Source of the DNA: Flavobacterium defluvii
GTDB lineage: Bacteria > Bacteroidota > Bacteroidia > Flavobacteriales > Flavobacteriaceae
Length of the DNA: 64,000 nt
NCBI RefSeq assembly: GCF_900129555.1
Contig: NZ_FQWC01000003.1
Coordinates: 586,837 to 650,836, forward strand
Direction: 5' to 3'
In this document: piece after piece, positions 35,925 to 44,774 of the stretch
Numbering within the stretch: position 1 is the first letter of the stretch
How the letters are laid out: every line of letters starts with the position of its first letter
Program-made: the position numbers and the translations under genes
The notes under the pieces: generated by a model
What the model was told of the DNA's origin: nothing
The model's input: only the letters and a program-made list of their open reading frames with translations
Database searches by the model: none

Positions 35925-37199
35925 ATGACTTTTCAAAATACACGCGAATTTGCACGAGAGCTAGATTCGAAAGACGCATTAAAACATTATCAAGAACAAT
36001 TTATTTTTCCGAAAGTAAATGATAAACGAGTAATTTATTTTACAGGAAATTCTTTAGGATTACAGCCAAAACGAACCAAAGCATATATCGACGAAGTAAT
36101 GAATGACTGGGCAGAACTTGCTGTTGAAGGTCATTTTTATGCTGAAAAACCATGGTGGGATTATCAGGAAAGATTTGCAGAACCATTGAGTAAAATTGTT
36201 GGAGCGCTTCCGTCAGAAGTTACGGTGATGAATACTTTGACCGTAAATCTTCATTTGCTGATGGTTTCTTTTTATCAGCCAAAAGGCAAACGTTATAAAA
36301 TTATCTGCGAAGAAAAAGCTTTTCCATCAGATCAATATATGTTTCAGAGCCAAGTAAACTTTCACGGATATAAAGCTGAAGATGCAATTGTAGAAATTAA
36401 ACGCAGAGAAGGAGAACACAATATTCGTCTGGAAGATGTTTTGGCAAAAATTGAAGAAGTTGGCGATGAATTGGCTTTGGTTTTAATTGGTGGAGTAAAT
36501 TATTATACGGGACAAGTTTTTGATATTAAAACCATAACTGCTGCCGGACAAAAAGCAGGAGCAAAAGTAGGTTGGGATTTGGCACACGCTGCTGGAAATA
36601 TCAAATTAGAACTTCATGATTGGAATGTAGATTTTGCCGCTTGGTGCAGTTATAAATATATGAATTCAGGTCCAGGAAATGCTTCTGGATGTTTTGTTCA
36701 CGAAAAACATCACAATTCAGATTTACCAAGATTTGCAGGATGGTGGGGACACAACAAAGAGCGCCGTTTTAAAATGGAACCTACTTTTGATCCCGTTCAC
36801 GGAGCCGACGGATGGCAGATTAGTAATCTTCCGGTTCTTTCTTTAGCGCCTTATTTGGCTTCAGTAGAAATGTTTGCTGAGGTTGGAATGGACGCATTAA
36901 TTGCAAAACGTGATCACATTACTTCATATTTGGAATTTATTCTGCACGAAATTGATAAAGAAGTAGAAAGTACTTTTGAAATTATTACACCAACAAATCC
37001 AGAAGAAAGAGCTTCACAATTATCAGTATTTTTACATGGAGAAGGAAGGGCTTTATTTGATTATTTAATGAAAAATGGAGTAATTACAGATTGGCGTGAA
37101 CCAAATGTAATTCGCCTTGCGCCAGTTCCTTTATATTGTTCTTATGAAGATATGTATGATTTTGGTCAAATCCTGAAAAAAGGAATTTTAGGGAAGTAA
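35925..37199 (+). CDS. kynU: Kynureninase
   Basis: A PLP enzyme that cleaves kynurenine or 3-hydroxykynurenine to anthranilate or 3-hydroxyanthranilate and alanine. The 424-residue protein has FTGNSLGLQPK (about 43), the PLP lysine Lys244 in CSYKYMNSGPG, VGWDLAHAAGN (about 218; Asp to the pyridine nitrogen) and WWGHNKERRFKMEP. Kynurenine monooxygenase is encoded at 50217, so the 3-hydroxy route is likely. No tryptophan dioxygenase or haaO gene is in the window. Confidence 0.95.
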   Translation: MTFQNTREFARELDSKDALKHYQEQFIFPKVNDKRVIYFTGNSLGLQPKRTKAYIDEVMNDWAELAVEGHFYAEKPWWDYQERFAEPLSKIVGALPSEVTVMNTLTVNLHLLMVSFYQPKGKRYKIICEEKAFPSDQYMFQSQVNFHGYKAEDAIVEIKRREGEHNIRLEDVLAKIEEVGDELALVLIGGVNYYTGQVFDIKTITAAGQKAGAKVGWDLAHAAGNIKLELHDWNVDFAAWCSYKYMNSGPGNASGCFVHEKHHNSDLPRFAGWWGHNKERRFKMEPTFDPVHGADGWQISNLPVLSLAPYLASVEMFAEVGMDALIAKRDHITSYLEFILHEIDKEVESTFEIITPTNPEERASQLSVFLHGEGRALFDYLMKNGVITDWREPNVIRLAPVPLYCSYEDMYDFGQILKKGILGK

Positions 37200-37575
37200 A
37201 AAAATAATCTCGTAAGGCGCAAAGATTTATATTTGCCACAGATTAAAAGGATTAAAAAGATTTTTTGAGTTGTCTCCAGCTTTAGCTGGAGGTATTTAGG
37301 ATAAAAAGTTTATAAGGCTTTAGCCAAACTATACGAGTTTGACTAAAGCCTTTTCTTTTGTTATTACCTAACATCCAGTTAAAGCTGGCGGGAATTTAGC
37401 TTTAAATTTTGCATCTCTGCGCCTTTGCGAGATTAAAACATCAAGCCAAAGCTCAAAATAATCTGCGAGAAAAGCACAATATCTTCTAATCTTATAAACT
37501 TTTTAAAAAATTCTGTAACAACCCTTATAACAGATATTCCGTATTTTGTAGTGTATAATTTTAAAAACTACAATC
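37200..37575. other. 376-base intergenic region with repeat hairpins
   Basis: Contains, in order, CACAGATTAAAAGGATTAAA simple repeat, the palindrome CTCCAGCTTTAGCTGGAG (37274-37291), the kynU terminator, and GCGCCTTTGCGAGATTAAAA (TTTGCG-like). No ORF was found. Confidence 0.5.
37314..37357 (+). terminator. Probable kynU terminator
   Basis: AAGGCTTTAG (37314-37323) pairs with CTAAAGCCTT (37343-37352), and inside it CAAAC pairs with GTTTG; a T-rich tail follows. It could act in both directions. Confidence 0.65.
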
Positions 37576-38016
37576 ATGAAAGGCTTATATATATTATTAG
37601 CGGTTACAATTTTAACTTCTTGTCAACAACAAAACAAAGAAGATATAAATAAAGCCAGACAAGCCAGCATTGATTCAATGAAAGTTGAGATTAACAAACA
37701 GCGTGTTATCGATTCAATGAAGACAGAAATGGCAAAAATAAAAGAAGAGCAAAAAATTGAATCTCAAAAAGCTGAATCACAAAAAGTTGTTGTAGTACAC
37801 CAAAATGACGGTACGGCAGCGTCAGTAGCTACTAAAAAGAAAGGTTGGAGCGCAACTGCCAAAGGTGCTGTAATTGGTGCCGGAGTTGGAGCTGCAACAG
37901 GAGCAATTGTCAGTAAGAAAAAAGGTGAAGGTGCCATCATTGGTGGTTTAGCAGGAGCTGCACTAGGAACAGGAACCGGAGCAGTTATTGATAGTAAAAA
38001 CAAGAAAAAAGAATAG
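37576..38016 (+). CDS. Lipoprotein with glycine-zipper segment
   Basis: A 146-residue lipoprotein (lipobox ILTSC, Cys16). A charged coiled-coil-like stretch (residues 25-75, with repeats of IDSMKxE) is followed by a glycine zipper (about 92-140; AKGAVIGAGVGAATGAIV then GAIIGGLAGAALGTGTGAVI). Glycine-zipper segments insert in or span membranes and occur in envelope-stress and outer-membrane lipoproteins. A precise function is not assigned. Confidence 0.75.
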   Translation: MKGLYILLAVTILTSCQQQNKEDINKARQASIDSMKVEINKQRVIDSMKTEMAKIKEEQKIESQKAESQKVVVVHQNDGTAASVATKKKGWSATAKGAVIGAGVGAATGAIVSKKKGEGAIIGGLAGAALGTGTGAVIDSKNKKKE

Positions 38017-38040
38017 ATTTTTGACTCTATACAAATAAAG

Positions 38041-38071
38041 AACGCCGATTTAGAATTTCTAAATCGGCGTT
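38041..38071. terminator. Bidirectional terminator
   Basis: AACGCCGATTTAG (38041-38053) pairs exactly with CTAAATCGGCGTT (38059-38071) across a five-base loop. It sits between convergent genes. Confidence 0.8.
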
Positions 38072-38081
38072 GTGTTTTATG

Positions 38082-39884
38082 CTATTTTGATTCTGGAATT
38101 TGAATCGCATTCAATTCTGATTTATAAAAATCAAATTGGTTTTTAATTTTTTCTACTTCCTTTTTAAAATAAAAAGTCGATGAAAATAAATTCTGGTAGT
38201 ATTCGATTCCTTCCAAAATGTTTGTTTTGAAAGAATTCCATTTTTTTAATTGAATTGCTGTTACTTCTCCTGAAATTGTTTCGATTTCATTTCTAAAATA
38301 ATCTACATACATTTTTAACTCTTTCACAAATAAATTTGGACGATCTGTTTTTAAAATAGATTTATCCTGATAAATGTGCTGAATCATTTCTTTTAAAGAA
38401 ACTTCCTTATCAAAATAAGCCAGATTTGGTCCCGGACAAATTACAACACCTTGTGCCTGGCCTTTTATTTTAATATCATTTTCAAGATAAGAAGCATTGG
38501 CTAAACCAACACATAAACAGGATTTCTCCGTTATTTTGATTTTACTTTTCTTAAATTCTTCTGGAGATAAACTATCTTTTTTACTTTCTAATTCTTCTAG
38601 CTTTATATCCTGATATTTTTTAGATGCCGTACAAATTCCATGAGGATCATATTCTTTGCTCAATGCTAAGAATTTTTTAGGGCATGAACTTCCGGCTTTG
38701 TTTTCCTGAATTCTCTTTTGTTTTAAAAATTCATTAGTTGTTCCTTTTAAAGTATTAAAAGGAACTCCCAAAGGTGAAATATTACTTAGGTAAAAATCAT
38801 CTTCTTTGGCATTCATCAATAAATTTCGGGTTTCCTGATCTACAGAAGTAGCTTCGGGAACTAATAAAAATGGCGATCCCCAGCCAACAGAATCAACTTT
38901 GTATTGATCTAATAAAAACTCATGTTCCTCGGCAGTTCCTACACCGCCTTGAACCGTAATTTTTAATTCTAAAGGATTTTCAGGAAAAGGTTGATTTTTT
39001 GCCTCTAAAGCTTTAATCATTAAATCATGGGCAGATTGTATCAATTGCTCTTTTTTCTGCTTGAATTCTTCTAAAATTGTACCCAATAAGAGTCCGTCAG
39101 TTGCAAAAGCATGTCCGCCGCAGTTCAGTCCCGATTCAATTCGGTATTCCGAAACCCAAAGCCCTTTTTTAGCAAGGAAATTTCCCTGAATCATTGCCGA
39201 TCTAAAATCACTTACTTTTAGAATAATTTTCTTTTTAAGTACATTCTTTTCATTTGGAAAAAAATCTTTAAAATTTTCGAAGTAACCAAATAATCTCGGA
39301 TTCATTCCGGCTGAAAGTACAACAGAGGATTCCAGATTACTATTGGCAAAACCTCTTAAAGCGGCATGTGCATCATTAAATTCAATCGGAAGCTGTTCGT
39401 TTTTTATAAAATTATCTTTGTCCAGTTTAGTCATAATATTTACGTCAACTTCCCCCGGAAAAAGATGTGTTTCGATATAATTCTGAATATTTTCTTTAAA
39501 AGCAATTCCATCATCTAATAAATTTTGAAATCCTTTTTTAATATCAGAAGTATTCGGAAGCATCGACATAAAATTTTCAAGAGCCGTTTTGCTTTCTGTT
39601 AATTCAGCTTTAAAACTTTCGAATTTTTCTTTTACAATTTTGTCTACTAAATTTAAATAAGAAGTAATTCTTTCTGCACGGTAATCCTGAAATTTCTGAG
39701 TAATTTCTTCGTATGGAAAATTGAATTTTGTGCTGTAAAAATTACGCATCTTTTCAATCAAATCATCATCGGCGAGAGCGATTACAGATGAGATTCCATA
39801 TTGTGCCACGCGAATGGGGCTGTCAATCGTATATGCAAGACCCATTACCGGAATATGAAAGGTATGCAAAGGTATTTTTGCCAT
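38082..39884 (-). CDS. Cysteine-rich conserved protein of unknown function, possible FMN/TIM-barrel fold
   Basis: A 600-residue cytoplasmic protein with no signal peptide. I do not recognise a named family. The start (FHIPVMGLAYTIDSPIRVAQYGISSVIALADD) and the middle (VQGGVGTAEEHEFL, then VGWGSPFLLVPEAT) resemble the N-terminal strand and the phosphate-binding turn of nitronate monooxygenase/PfaD-like TIM barrels; the match is partial. Six cysteines cluster in the second half: Cys255 (LNCGGHAF), Cys401 (SCPKK), Cys418 (GICTAS), Cys456 and Cys458 (SCLCVG) and Cys483 (VICPGP), suggesting a metal or Fe-S site. Transcribed alone, away from metabolic partners. Confidence 0.6.
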   Translation of the reverse strand: MAKIPLHTFHIPVMGLAYTIDSPIRVAQYGISSVIALADDDLIEKMRNFYSTKFNFPYEEITQKFQDYRAERITSYLNLVDKIVKEKFESFKAELTESKTALENFMSMLPNTSDIKKGFQNLLDDGIAFKENIQNYIETHLFPGEVDVNIMTKLDKDNFIKNEQLPIEFNDAHAALRGFANSNLESSVVLSAGMNPRLFGYFENFKDFFPNEKNVLKKKIILKVSDFRSAMIQGNFLAKKGLWVSEYRIESGLNCGGHAFATDGLLLGTILEEFKQKKEQLIQSAHDLMIKALEAKNQPFPENPLELKITVQGGVGTAEEHEFLLDQYKVDSVGWGSPFLLVPEATSVDQETRNLLMNAKEDDFYLSNISPLGVPFNTLKGTTNEFLKQKRIQENKAGSSCPKKFLALSKEYDPHGICTASKKYQDIKLEELESKKDSLSPEEFKKSKIKITEKSCLCVGLANASYLENDIKIKGQAQGVVICPGPNLAYFDKEVSLKEMIQHIYQDKSILKTDRPNLFVKELKMYVDYFRNEIETISGEVTAIQLKKWNSFKTNILEGIEYYQNLFSSTFYFKKEVEKIKNQFDFYKSELNAIQIPESK

Positions 39885-39973
39885 TTGTTTTCAGATTAAA
39901 ATAAAGGCAAATATTGAAAAAGTGATTCTTCTAAAAGCTGATAATTGTCAGGTTTGTGGATTTTTGAGTAAAC

Positions 39974-40032
39974 TTTTCCGCCACGAATTCACGAATTTTA
40001 TTTAAAATAATTCGTGAATTCGTGGCGGAAAA
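39974..40032. repeat. Perfect 24-bp inverted repeat
   Basis: Arms 39974-39997 and 40009-40032 are exact reverse complements with an 11-base loop; the left arm begins TTTTCCGCCACGAATTC. The minus-strand AsmA-like gene ends at 40037, four bases away, so on that strand this would be a strong terminator with a T-run. Confidence 0.85.
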
Positions 40033-40036
40033 AATA

Positions 40037-41593
40037 TTATATCAAAATCTTCTTCAAAGACTCTGCAATACTTCGCCATAAAAAGTTATAGAATGATTTT
40101 TCCTGAATTCTTTCAACTTCAACATCTGCAGTTTTGGCTTTGTCTTTGGAATCATTTTTTACTAATAAATTAGCAATTGCCGATTTGAGTTTGGCTTCTT
40201 TTTCAGGATGTTTCTTTTTGTATAATTTCACTTTTAGGTCGTCATAATCTAAAGATGCATTTCCTTTTGAAACATTATCATTTCCATAAAAATTAAAACG
40301 ATATTTATGAAAAGCTCCCGTAAATGTGGCATTCATATAAGGTTTGCTGAATTGCTCCATCGCCCGTACATCAAAATTCGAAATTACGCCCTGTATATGA
40401 AATCCGTCGCTTTTATCCAGAACATTAAAACTCCAGTCAACATCGAGTGGAGATGTCTTCATAAAAATGGTTTTTACTTTGATTTTCACATCATTTGTTT
40501 GTTTTAATCCAAAACCACTTCGAAGATTAGTTGCCTGTAGATTGAATTTGTCAAAGGTTAAAACTCCCGGACCTTTAGAAAAATCAATTTCTTCTTCGTA
40601 AACCAATTTTGATTTGAGAACCTGCAGCGTATCAATTTGAAGTGGAAATTTAATATTTCGCAGTAAATGATTGTAAAGGTATTTTTTGCTCAAATCGTCT
40701 TTGGGCATTTTTCCGCGGTAAATATTTGCATCAAAATGATTGATTACAACCGAATTCGCTTTAAAGAAAAAACGGGCATTTTTAAAACCCCAATTCATTT
40801 TTGCAATTTGAGCCGAATCAAATTTTAAAGTATAAATATCCTTTTCTTTATCTAAACGGTTAATAAAATCGCGTCGGTTAAATTGCGGAAGATTGGAGAA
40901 ATTATTGATTTTTAGAAAGTTCTTTTCGGTACTTATTTTGCCAATGTTGATATGATAAAAAGCACTCTGGCGATAAAATAAACTATCGCATACTAAAGTA
41001 TATTTTTGAAATTGAAGCGGAATTTTTTCTTTTAACGTAGCATCTGTAATTAAAATTCCTTCCAGTTTTAAAAGAACTTTTTTTATACTTAAGATTGGTT
41101 TTTGAGAATCTAAAGAAACAACATCTACTGTTCCGTCGTTTAGGTAAATATTCGAAACAGCAATAATTTTGCGAAAAGGTTCGACAATTTCATTTCGAAT
41201 GCTTTTGCTGTTATTCAAAAGTTTTTCGCCTTTTTTATATAAAATTACTCTGGGTTTATTGATAATAATGCTTTCAGCCTGAATAACATCGCGAAAAGCC
41301 AGATCCCAAATATTAAAATGTTTTATCGTAATGGATTCTATTTTAGAAAAAAGTCCATTTTTGCTGTCTTTTGGCTGGTTTTTTGGATTTACTAATAAAG
41401 TCTCGGCATAAATATTTCTTGAAAAAAGTGAAACTTCAATTTTTTCATAATTGATATCATAAACCGTTTTATTCTTTTCATGAATAATAATCGGAAGCTG
41501 TTTTTTAATCCAGTAATTAAGTCCAATGTTGGCAAAAATTACGAGTAGAAAAAGACAAATTACCCCAACTGCTATTTTTTTATAGATTGACAT
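40037..41593 (-). CDS. AsmA/DUF748-like membrane-anchored protein
   Basis: A 518-residue protein with one N-terminal membrane helix (about 7-27) and a long extracytoplasmic beta-rich region. The opening NYWIKKQLPIIIHEKNKTVYDINYEKIEVSLFSRNIYAETL and the repeated short strands (KPRVILYKKG, ILSIKKVLLKLEGILI, GVISNFDVRAMEQFSKPYM) are in the style of AsmA-like lipid-transfer bridge proteins. Role in envelope lipid handling is inferred from the family. A Lys-rich patch precedes the C-terminus. Confidence 0.65.
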   Translation of the reverse strand: MSIYKKIAVGVICLFLLVIFANIGLNYWIKKQLPIIIHEKNKTVYDINYEKIEVSLFSRNIYAETLLVNPKNQPKDSKNGLFSKIESITIKHFNIWDLAFRDVIQAESIIINKPRVILYKKGEKLLNNSKSIRNEIVEPFRKIIAVSNIYLNDGTVDVVSLDSQKPILSIKKVLLKLEGILITDATLKEKIPLQFQKYTLVCDSLFYRQSAFYHINIGKISTEKNFLKINNFSNLPQFNRRDFINRLDKEKDIYTLKFDSAQIAKMNWGFKNARFFFKANSVVINHFDANIYRGKMPKDDLSKKYLYNHLLRNIKFPLQIDTLQVLKSKLVYEEEIDFSKGPGVLTFDKFNLQATNLRSGFGLKQTNDVKIKVKTIFMKTSPLDVDWSFNVLDKSDGFHIQGVISNFDVRAMEQFSKPYMNATFTGAFHKYRFNFYGNDNVSKGNASLDYDDLKVKLYKKKHPEKEAKLKSAIANLLVKNDSKDKAKTADVEVERIQEKSFYNFLWRSIAESLKKILI

Positions 41594-41707
41594 TTATAGT
41601 ATTGTTTAAATACATAAATTTAGGCTTTTAAAAAGAATCATTTTTACATTATTCTTTTTTTTGGTTACATCATTTTTCAAACTTTATGGTTATACTTTTT
41701 GTAAAAT

Positions 41708-44095
41708 ATGAAAAGATTTAAAAAATTTCTGCTGGTTTTATTGGTTTTAATTGTTGTGCTTGGAATAGGTTTGTGTGCCTATATTTTTCATTTGAAGCCT
41801 AAATATGAAGGTGAACTCAAACTGAAAAATCTCAAGAATGAAACCACAGTTTATTTTGATGAATACGGAGTTCCTCATATTTATGCCAATTCTGAAAAAG
41901 ATGCTATGACGACGCTTGGATATGTTCATGCGCAGGAAAGATTATGGCAGATGGAATTGCTCCGCAGAATTGCTCCGGGAAAATTGTCTGAAATCTTTGG
42001 TTCTGTGGCGCTTAAAAATGATAAGTTTTTTATAGGGATTGGTATCGAAGAAGCTTCGGCAAAAGCCATTGCCAAATTAGATAAAAACAGCCCGAGTTAC
42101 CAATTGACTCAGGCTTATCTGGACGGAATTAATCAATATTTAGAAGAAGGAGTTACACCTATTGAATTTACACTGGTTGGCGTAAAAAAAGAAAAATTTA
42201 CGATAAAAGATGTGTATAATATTTTTGGATACATGTCTTTTAGTTTTGCAATGGCTCAAAAAACAGATCCTTTATTGACAGAAATTAAAAATAAATTCGG
42301 TGCTGCATATTTGAAAGATTTAGGCATTGAAGGAGAATTTAACAAAACACAAATTAAAAGTTCAAAAGAAAATATTGAAGAGTATACGGCGATTTCAAAA
42401 TCGATTACTGCTTTATTAGACAAATCGCCAATTCCGCCATTTATAGGAAGTAATAGCTGGGTTGCCGGGCCACACAAAACGAAAAGCGGAAAAGTAATTT
42501 TTGCCAATGATCCTCATATTGGCTTTTCGCAGCCAGCGACTTGGTACGAAGCACATATTGTAACACCAGAGCATGAATTGTATGGCTGTTATCTGGCCGG
42601 AACTCCTTTTCCGTTATTGGCGCACAATCGTGATTATGCGTATGGATTAACAATGTTTGAAAATGATGATATTGATTTTTATCAGGAAAAAAATAAAGCT
42701 GGTGACTTAAATCAATACCAAACACCGGAAGGTTTTGCAAAATATGAAATCAGAAAAAAAACAATTAAAGTAAAAGATACCTCAGATGTAGTTCTAACGG
42801 TTAAATCAAGCCGACATGGACCTATCATGAACGATTTGCTGGAAAGATTAGATAAAAAACATCCAATTGCAATGTTGTGGACATATACGCATCAGCCCAT
42901 TCTAATTCTGGATGCAGTTTACGGACTTTCTCATGCAAAAAATAAAGATGAGTTTAAAAAATCGGTTCAGCTTGTTGCCGCACCGGGTTTAAATGTTATG
43001 TATGGTGATGCAAAAGGAAATGCAGCCTGGTGGGCGACAGGGAAATTGTATAAACATAATAAAGGTGTAAACACGCATTTAATTCTGGATGGTTCGAGCG
43101 GAAAAGATGATATTGTTGAATATTTAGATTTTTCGAAAAATCCTTCGGCTGAAAATCCGGAATGGGGTTATGTATATTCTGCAAATAATCAGCCGGAAGC
43201 GATTGACGGTTTTTTATATCCGGGATATTATCTGCCTGAAGACCGTGCCAAAAGAATTTCAGGTTTAATGAATGCAAAATCTGATTGGGATAAGGATGCG
43301 ATCAGCAAAATGATTTATGATAACACATCTGAAGTTGCGGTTGTAACGGTTCAAAATCTGATTTCGAATGTTGATTTAAATTCAATTTCAAAAGAAGAAA
43401 AAGAAGCAATTAATGTTTTAAAATCCTGGAAAGGAACCAATAATCTGGAAGATATTGCCCCAACGGTTTACAATAAATGGGTTTATGTGTATTTGAAAAA
43501 TACTTTTGAAGACGAAATGGGTGAGGATAATTTTAATTTGTTTTTAGGAATTTCTGTTGGTAAACAAGTTATTGCAAATCAGGTTAAAAACGAAAATTCG
43601 GTTTGGTGGGATAATATCAAAACCAAAAATGTAAAAGAAACGAGAAAAGATATTATTTCAAAATCGTTTCACGAAGCGATTTCTGATCTTCAAAAACAAT
43701 TAGGAAATACAATTTCTGACTGGAAATGGGGAGAAGTTCACACTGTTGAACATGAACATCCTTTAGGAAAAGTCGCCGCACTTCGCAGACTCTTTAACGT
43801 TGGACCTTTTGCTTCGCCGGGTTCTAATGAAGTAATCAATAATTTATTTTTTGGTTTAACTAATGAAGGAAAGTATTACGTAAAAGGCGGCCCTTCAACC
43901 AGACGAATTGTCGATTTCTCAGATATTGAAAACAGCTGGAGTATTCTGCCAACAGGACAATCGGGAAATCCGTTTAGTAAACATTATAGTGATCAGGCCG
44001 AAATGTACAATGCAGGAAAATTTAGAAAAATGAAACTGAATAAAGATGAGATTATAAAAACTTCGACTAAATTAATTTTTAAGCCAAAGAATTAG
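41708..44095 (+). CDS. Penicillin acylase-family (S45) N-terminal nucleophile hydrolase
   Basis: A 795-residue exported protein with an N-terminal membrane helix (9-28). The precursor would self-cleave before Ser248 in IGSNSWVAG, the N-terminal nucleophile; the downstream ANDPHIGFSQPATWYEAHI and HNRDYAYGLTMFENDDIDFY blocks are family hallmarks, and the oxyanion Asn region is also in the beta chain. Family members cleave acyl groups from penicillins, acyl-homoserine lactones or other amides; this one's substrate is unknown. It is monocistronic and ends in a strong hairpin. Confidence 0.9.
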   Translation: MKRFKKFLLVLLVLIVVLGIGLCAYIFHLKPKYEGELKLKNLKNETTVYFDEYGVPHIYANSEKDAMTTLGYVHAQERLWQMELLRRIAPGKLSEIFGSVALKNDKFFIGIGIEEASAKAIAKLDKNSPSYQLTQAYLDGINQYLEEGVTPIEFTLVGVKKEKFTIKDVYNIFGYMSFSFAMAQKTDPLLTEIKNKFGAAYLKDLGIEGEFNKTQIKSSKENIEEYTAISKSITALLDKSPIPPFIGSNSWVAGPHKTKSGKVIFANDPHIGFSQPATWYEAHIVTPEHELYGCYLAGTPFPLLAHNRDYAYGLTMFENDDIDFYQEKNKAGDLNQYQTPEGFAKYEIRKKTIKVKDTSDVVLTVKSSRHGPIMNDLLERLDKKHPIAMLWTYTHQPILILDAVYGLSHAKNKDEFKKSVQLVAAPGLNVMYGDAKGNAAWWATGKLYKHNKGVNTHLILDGSSGKDDIVEYLDFSKNPSAENPEWGYVYSANNQPEAIDGFLYPGYYLPEDRAKRISGLMNAKSDWDKDAISKMIYDNTSEVAVVTVQNLISNVDLNSISKEEKEAINVLKSWKGTNNLEDIAPTVYNKWVYVYLKNTFEDEMGEDNFNLFLGISVGKQVIANQVKNENSVWWDNIKTKNVKETRKDIISKSFHEAISDLQKQLGNTISDWKWGEVHTVEHEHPLGKVAALRRLFNVGPFASPGSNEVINNLFFGLTNEGKYYVKGGPSTRRIVDFSDIENSWSILPTGQSGNPFSKHYSDQAEMYNAGKFRKMKLNKDEIIKTSTKLIFKPKN

Positions 44096-44116
44096 ATTTG
44101 TTGAGATTAAAAATTG

Positions 44117-44161
44117 AAAAGGTTCAAAGGTTTCATTTTTTGGAACCTTTGAACCTTTTTC
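44117..44161. terminator. Bidirectional terminator after the acylase gene
   Basis: AAAAGGTTCAAAGGTT (44117-44132) pairs exactly with AACCTTTGAACCTTTT (44144-44159). It lies between convergent genes. Confidence 0.8.
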
Positions 44162-44176
44162 ACTTTGCTTCTTTAC

Positions 44177-44626
44177 TTACTTCGATATATATTTCCCAAG
44201 GACAATATCATTAGCAAAAATCTTCAGGTTATTGCTAAGTACTTTGCTTGTTGTCATAATATTTTGCGTTTGGTAAGCTGTATCTTTTTCGTATGCTTTT
44301 AGCAAAGTTTCCAGTTCAACTTCGTCATAAACAACAAAAAGATTATAAATCGCATCTCTAAAATTTTTGTAGTTGATGCTCTCTGTAATTTCCATTGCTT
44401 TTTGCTCGTTCCAGCCTTCTTTTTCAGAAGCTTCGTTTATTTTAGATACACAATAATCAATTACATAATTTTTGTAATGAGCCGCTTCGACGATTTTATC
44501 AATTATGATTTTATTTTGCTGCGAAGGCATTTTTGGAGCCTGAAAATTGGTTTGCGAAATACAAATTGCCGGAATAAAAAGACATAGCAATAAAGCGAGA
44601 AAAGCATGCTTTTTTAGATTTTTCAT
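44177..44626 (-). CDS. Secreted protein of unknown function
   Basis: A 149-residue protein with a clear signal peptide (residues 1-24, ending CISQ) and a mature helical region. It contains one Cys and the segment NYKNFRDAIYNLFVVYDEVELETLLKAYEKD. No family is recognised. It has no close operon partner; the serine hydrolase gene upstream is 148 bases away and carries its own terminator. Confidence 0.6.
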   Translation of the reverse strand: MKNLKKHAFLALLLCLFIPAICISQTNFQAPKMPSQQNKIIIDKIVEAAHYKNYVIDYCVSKINEASEKEGWNEQKAMEITESINYKNFRDAIYNLFVVYDEVELETLLKAYEKDTAYQTQNIMTTSKVLSNNLKIFANDIVLGKYISK

Positions 44627-44708
44627 AGGTTATTTTATTTGTTTTGGGTACAGCTAAAATAATTCTTTTTATGATAAATCATCGATTTTGAATGTTACAA
44701 GTTATAAC

Positions 44709-44751
44709 AAAAAACTCCGATAAACCAGCTTTAAATCTGTTCTATCGGAGT
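44709..44751 (-). terminator. Terminator of the serine hydrolase gene
   Basis: ACTCCGATA (44714-44722) pairs with TATCGGAGT (44743-44751); on the minus strand it ends in a T-run. It is 24 bases past the stop codon. Confidence 0.7.
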
Positions 44752-44774
44752 CAATTTTAAGTTTTGTTCTAAAA

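Noticed and set aside
44117..44161. tRNA T-arm (GGTTCAAAGG)
   Set aside because: It is one arm of a perfect terminator hairpin and no cloverleaf can be drawn.
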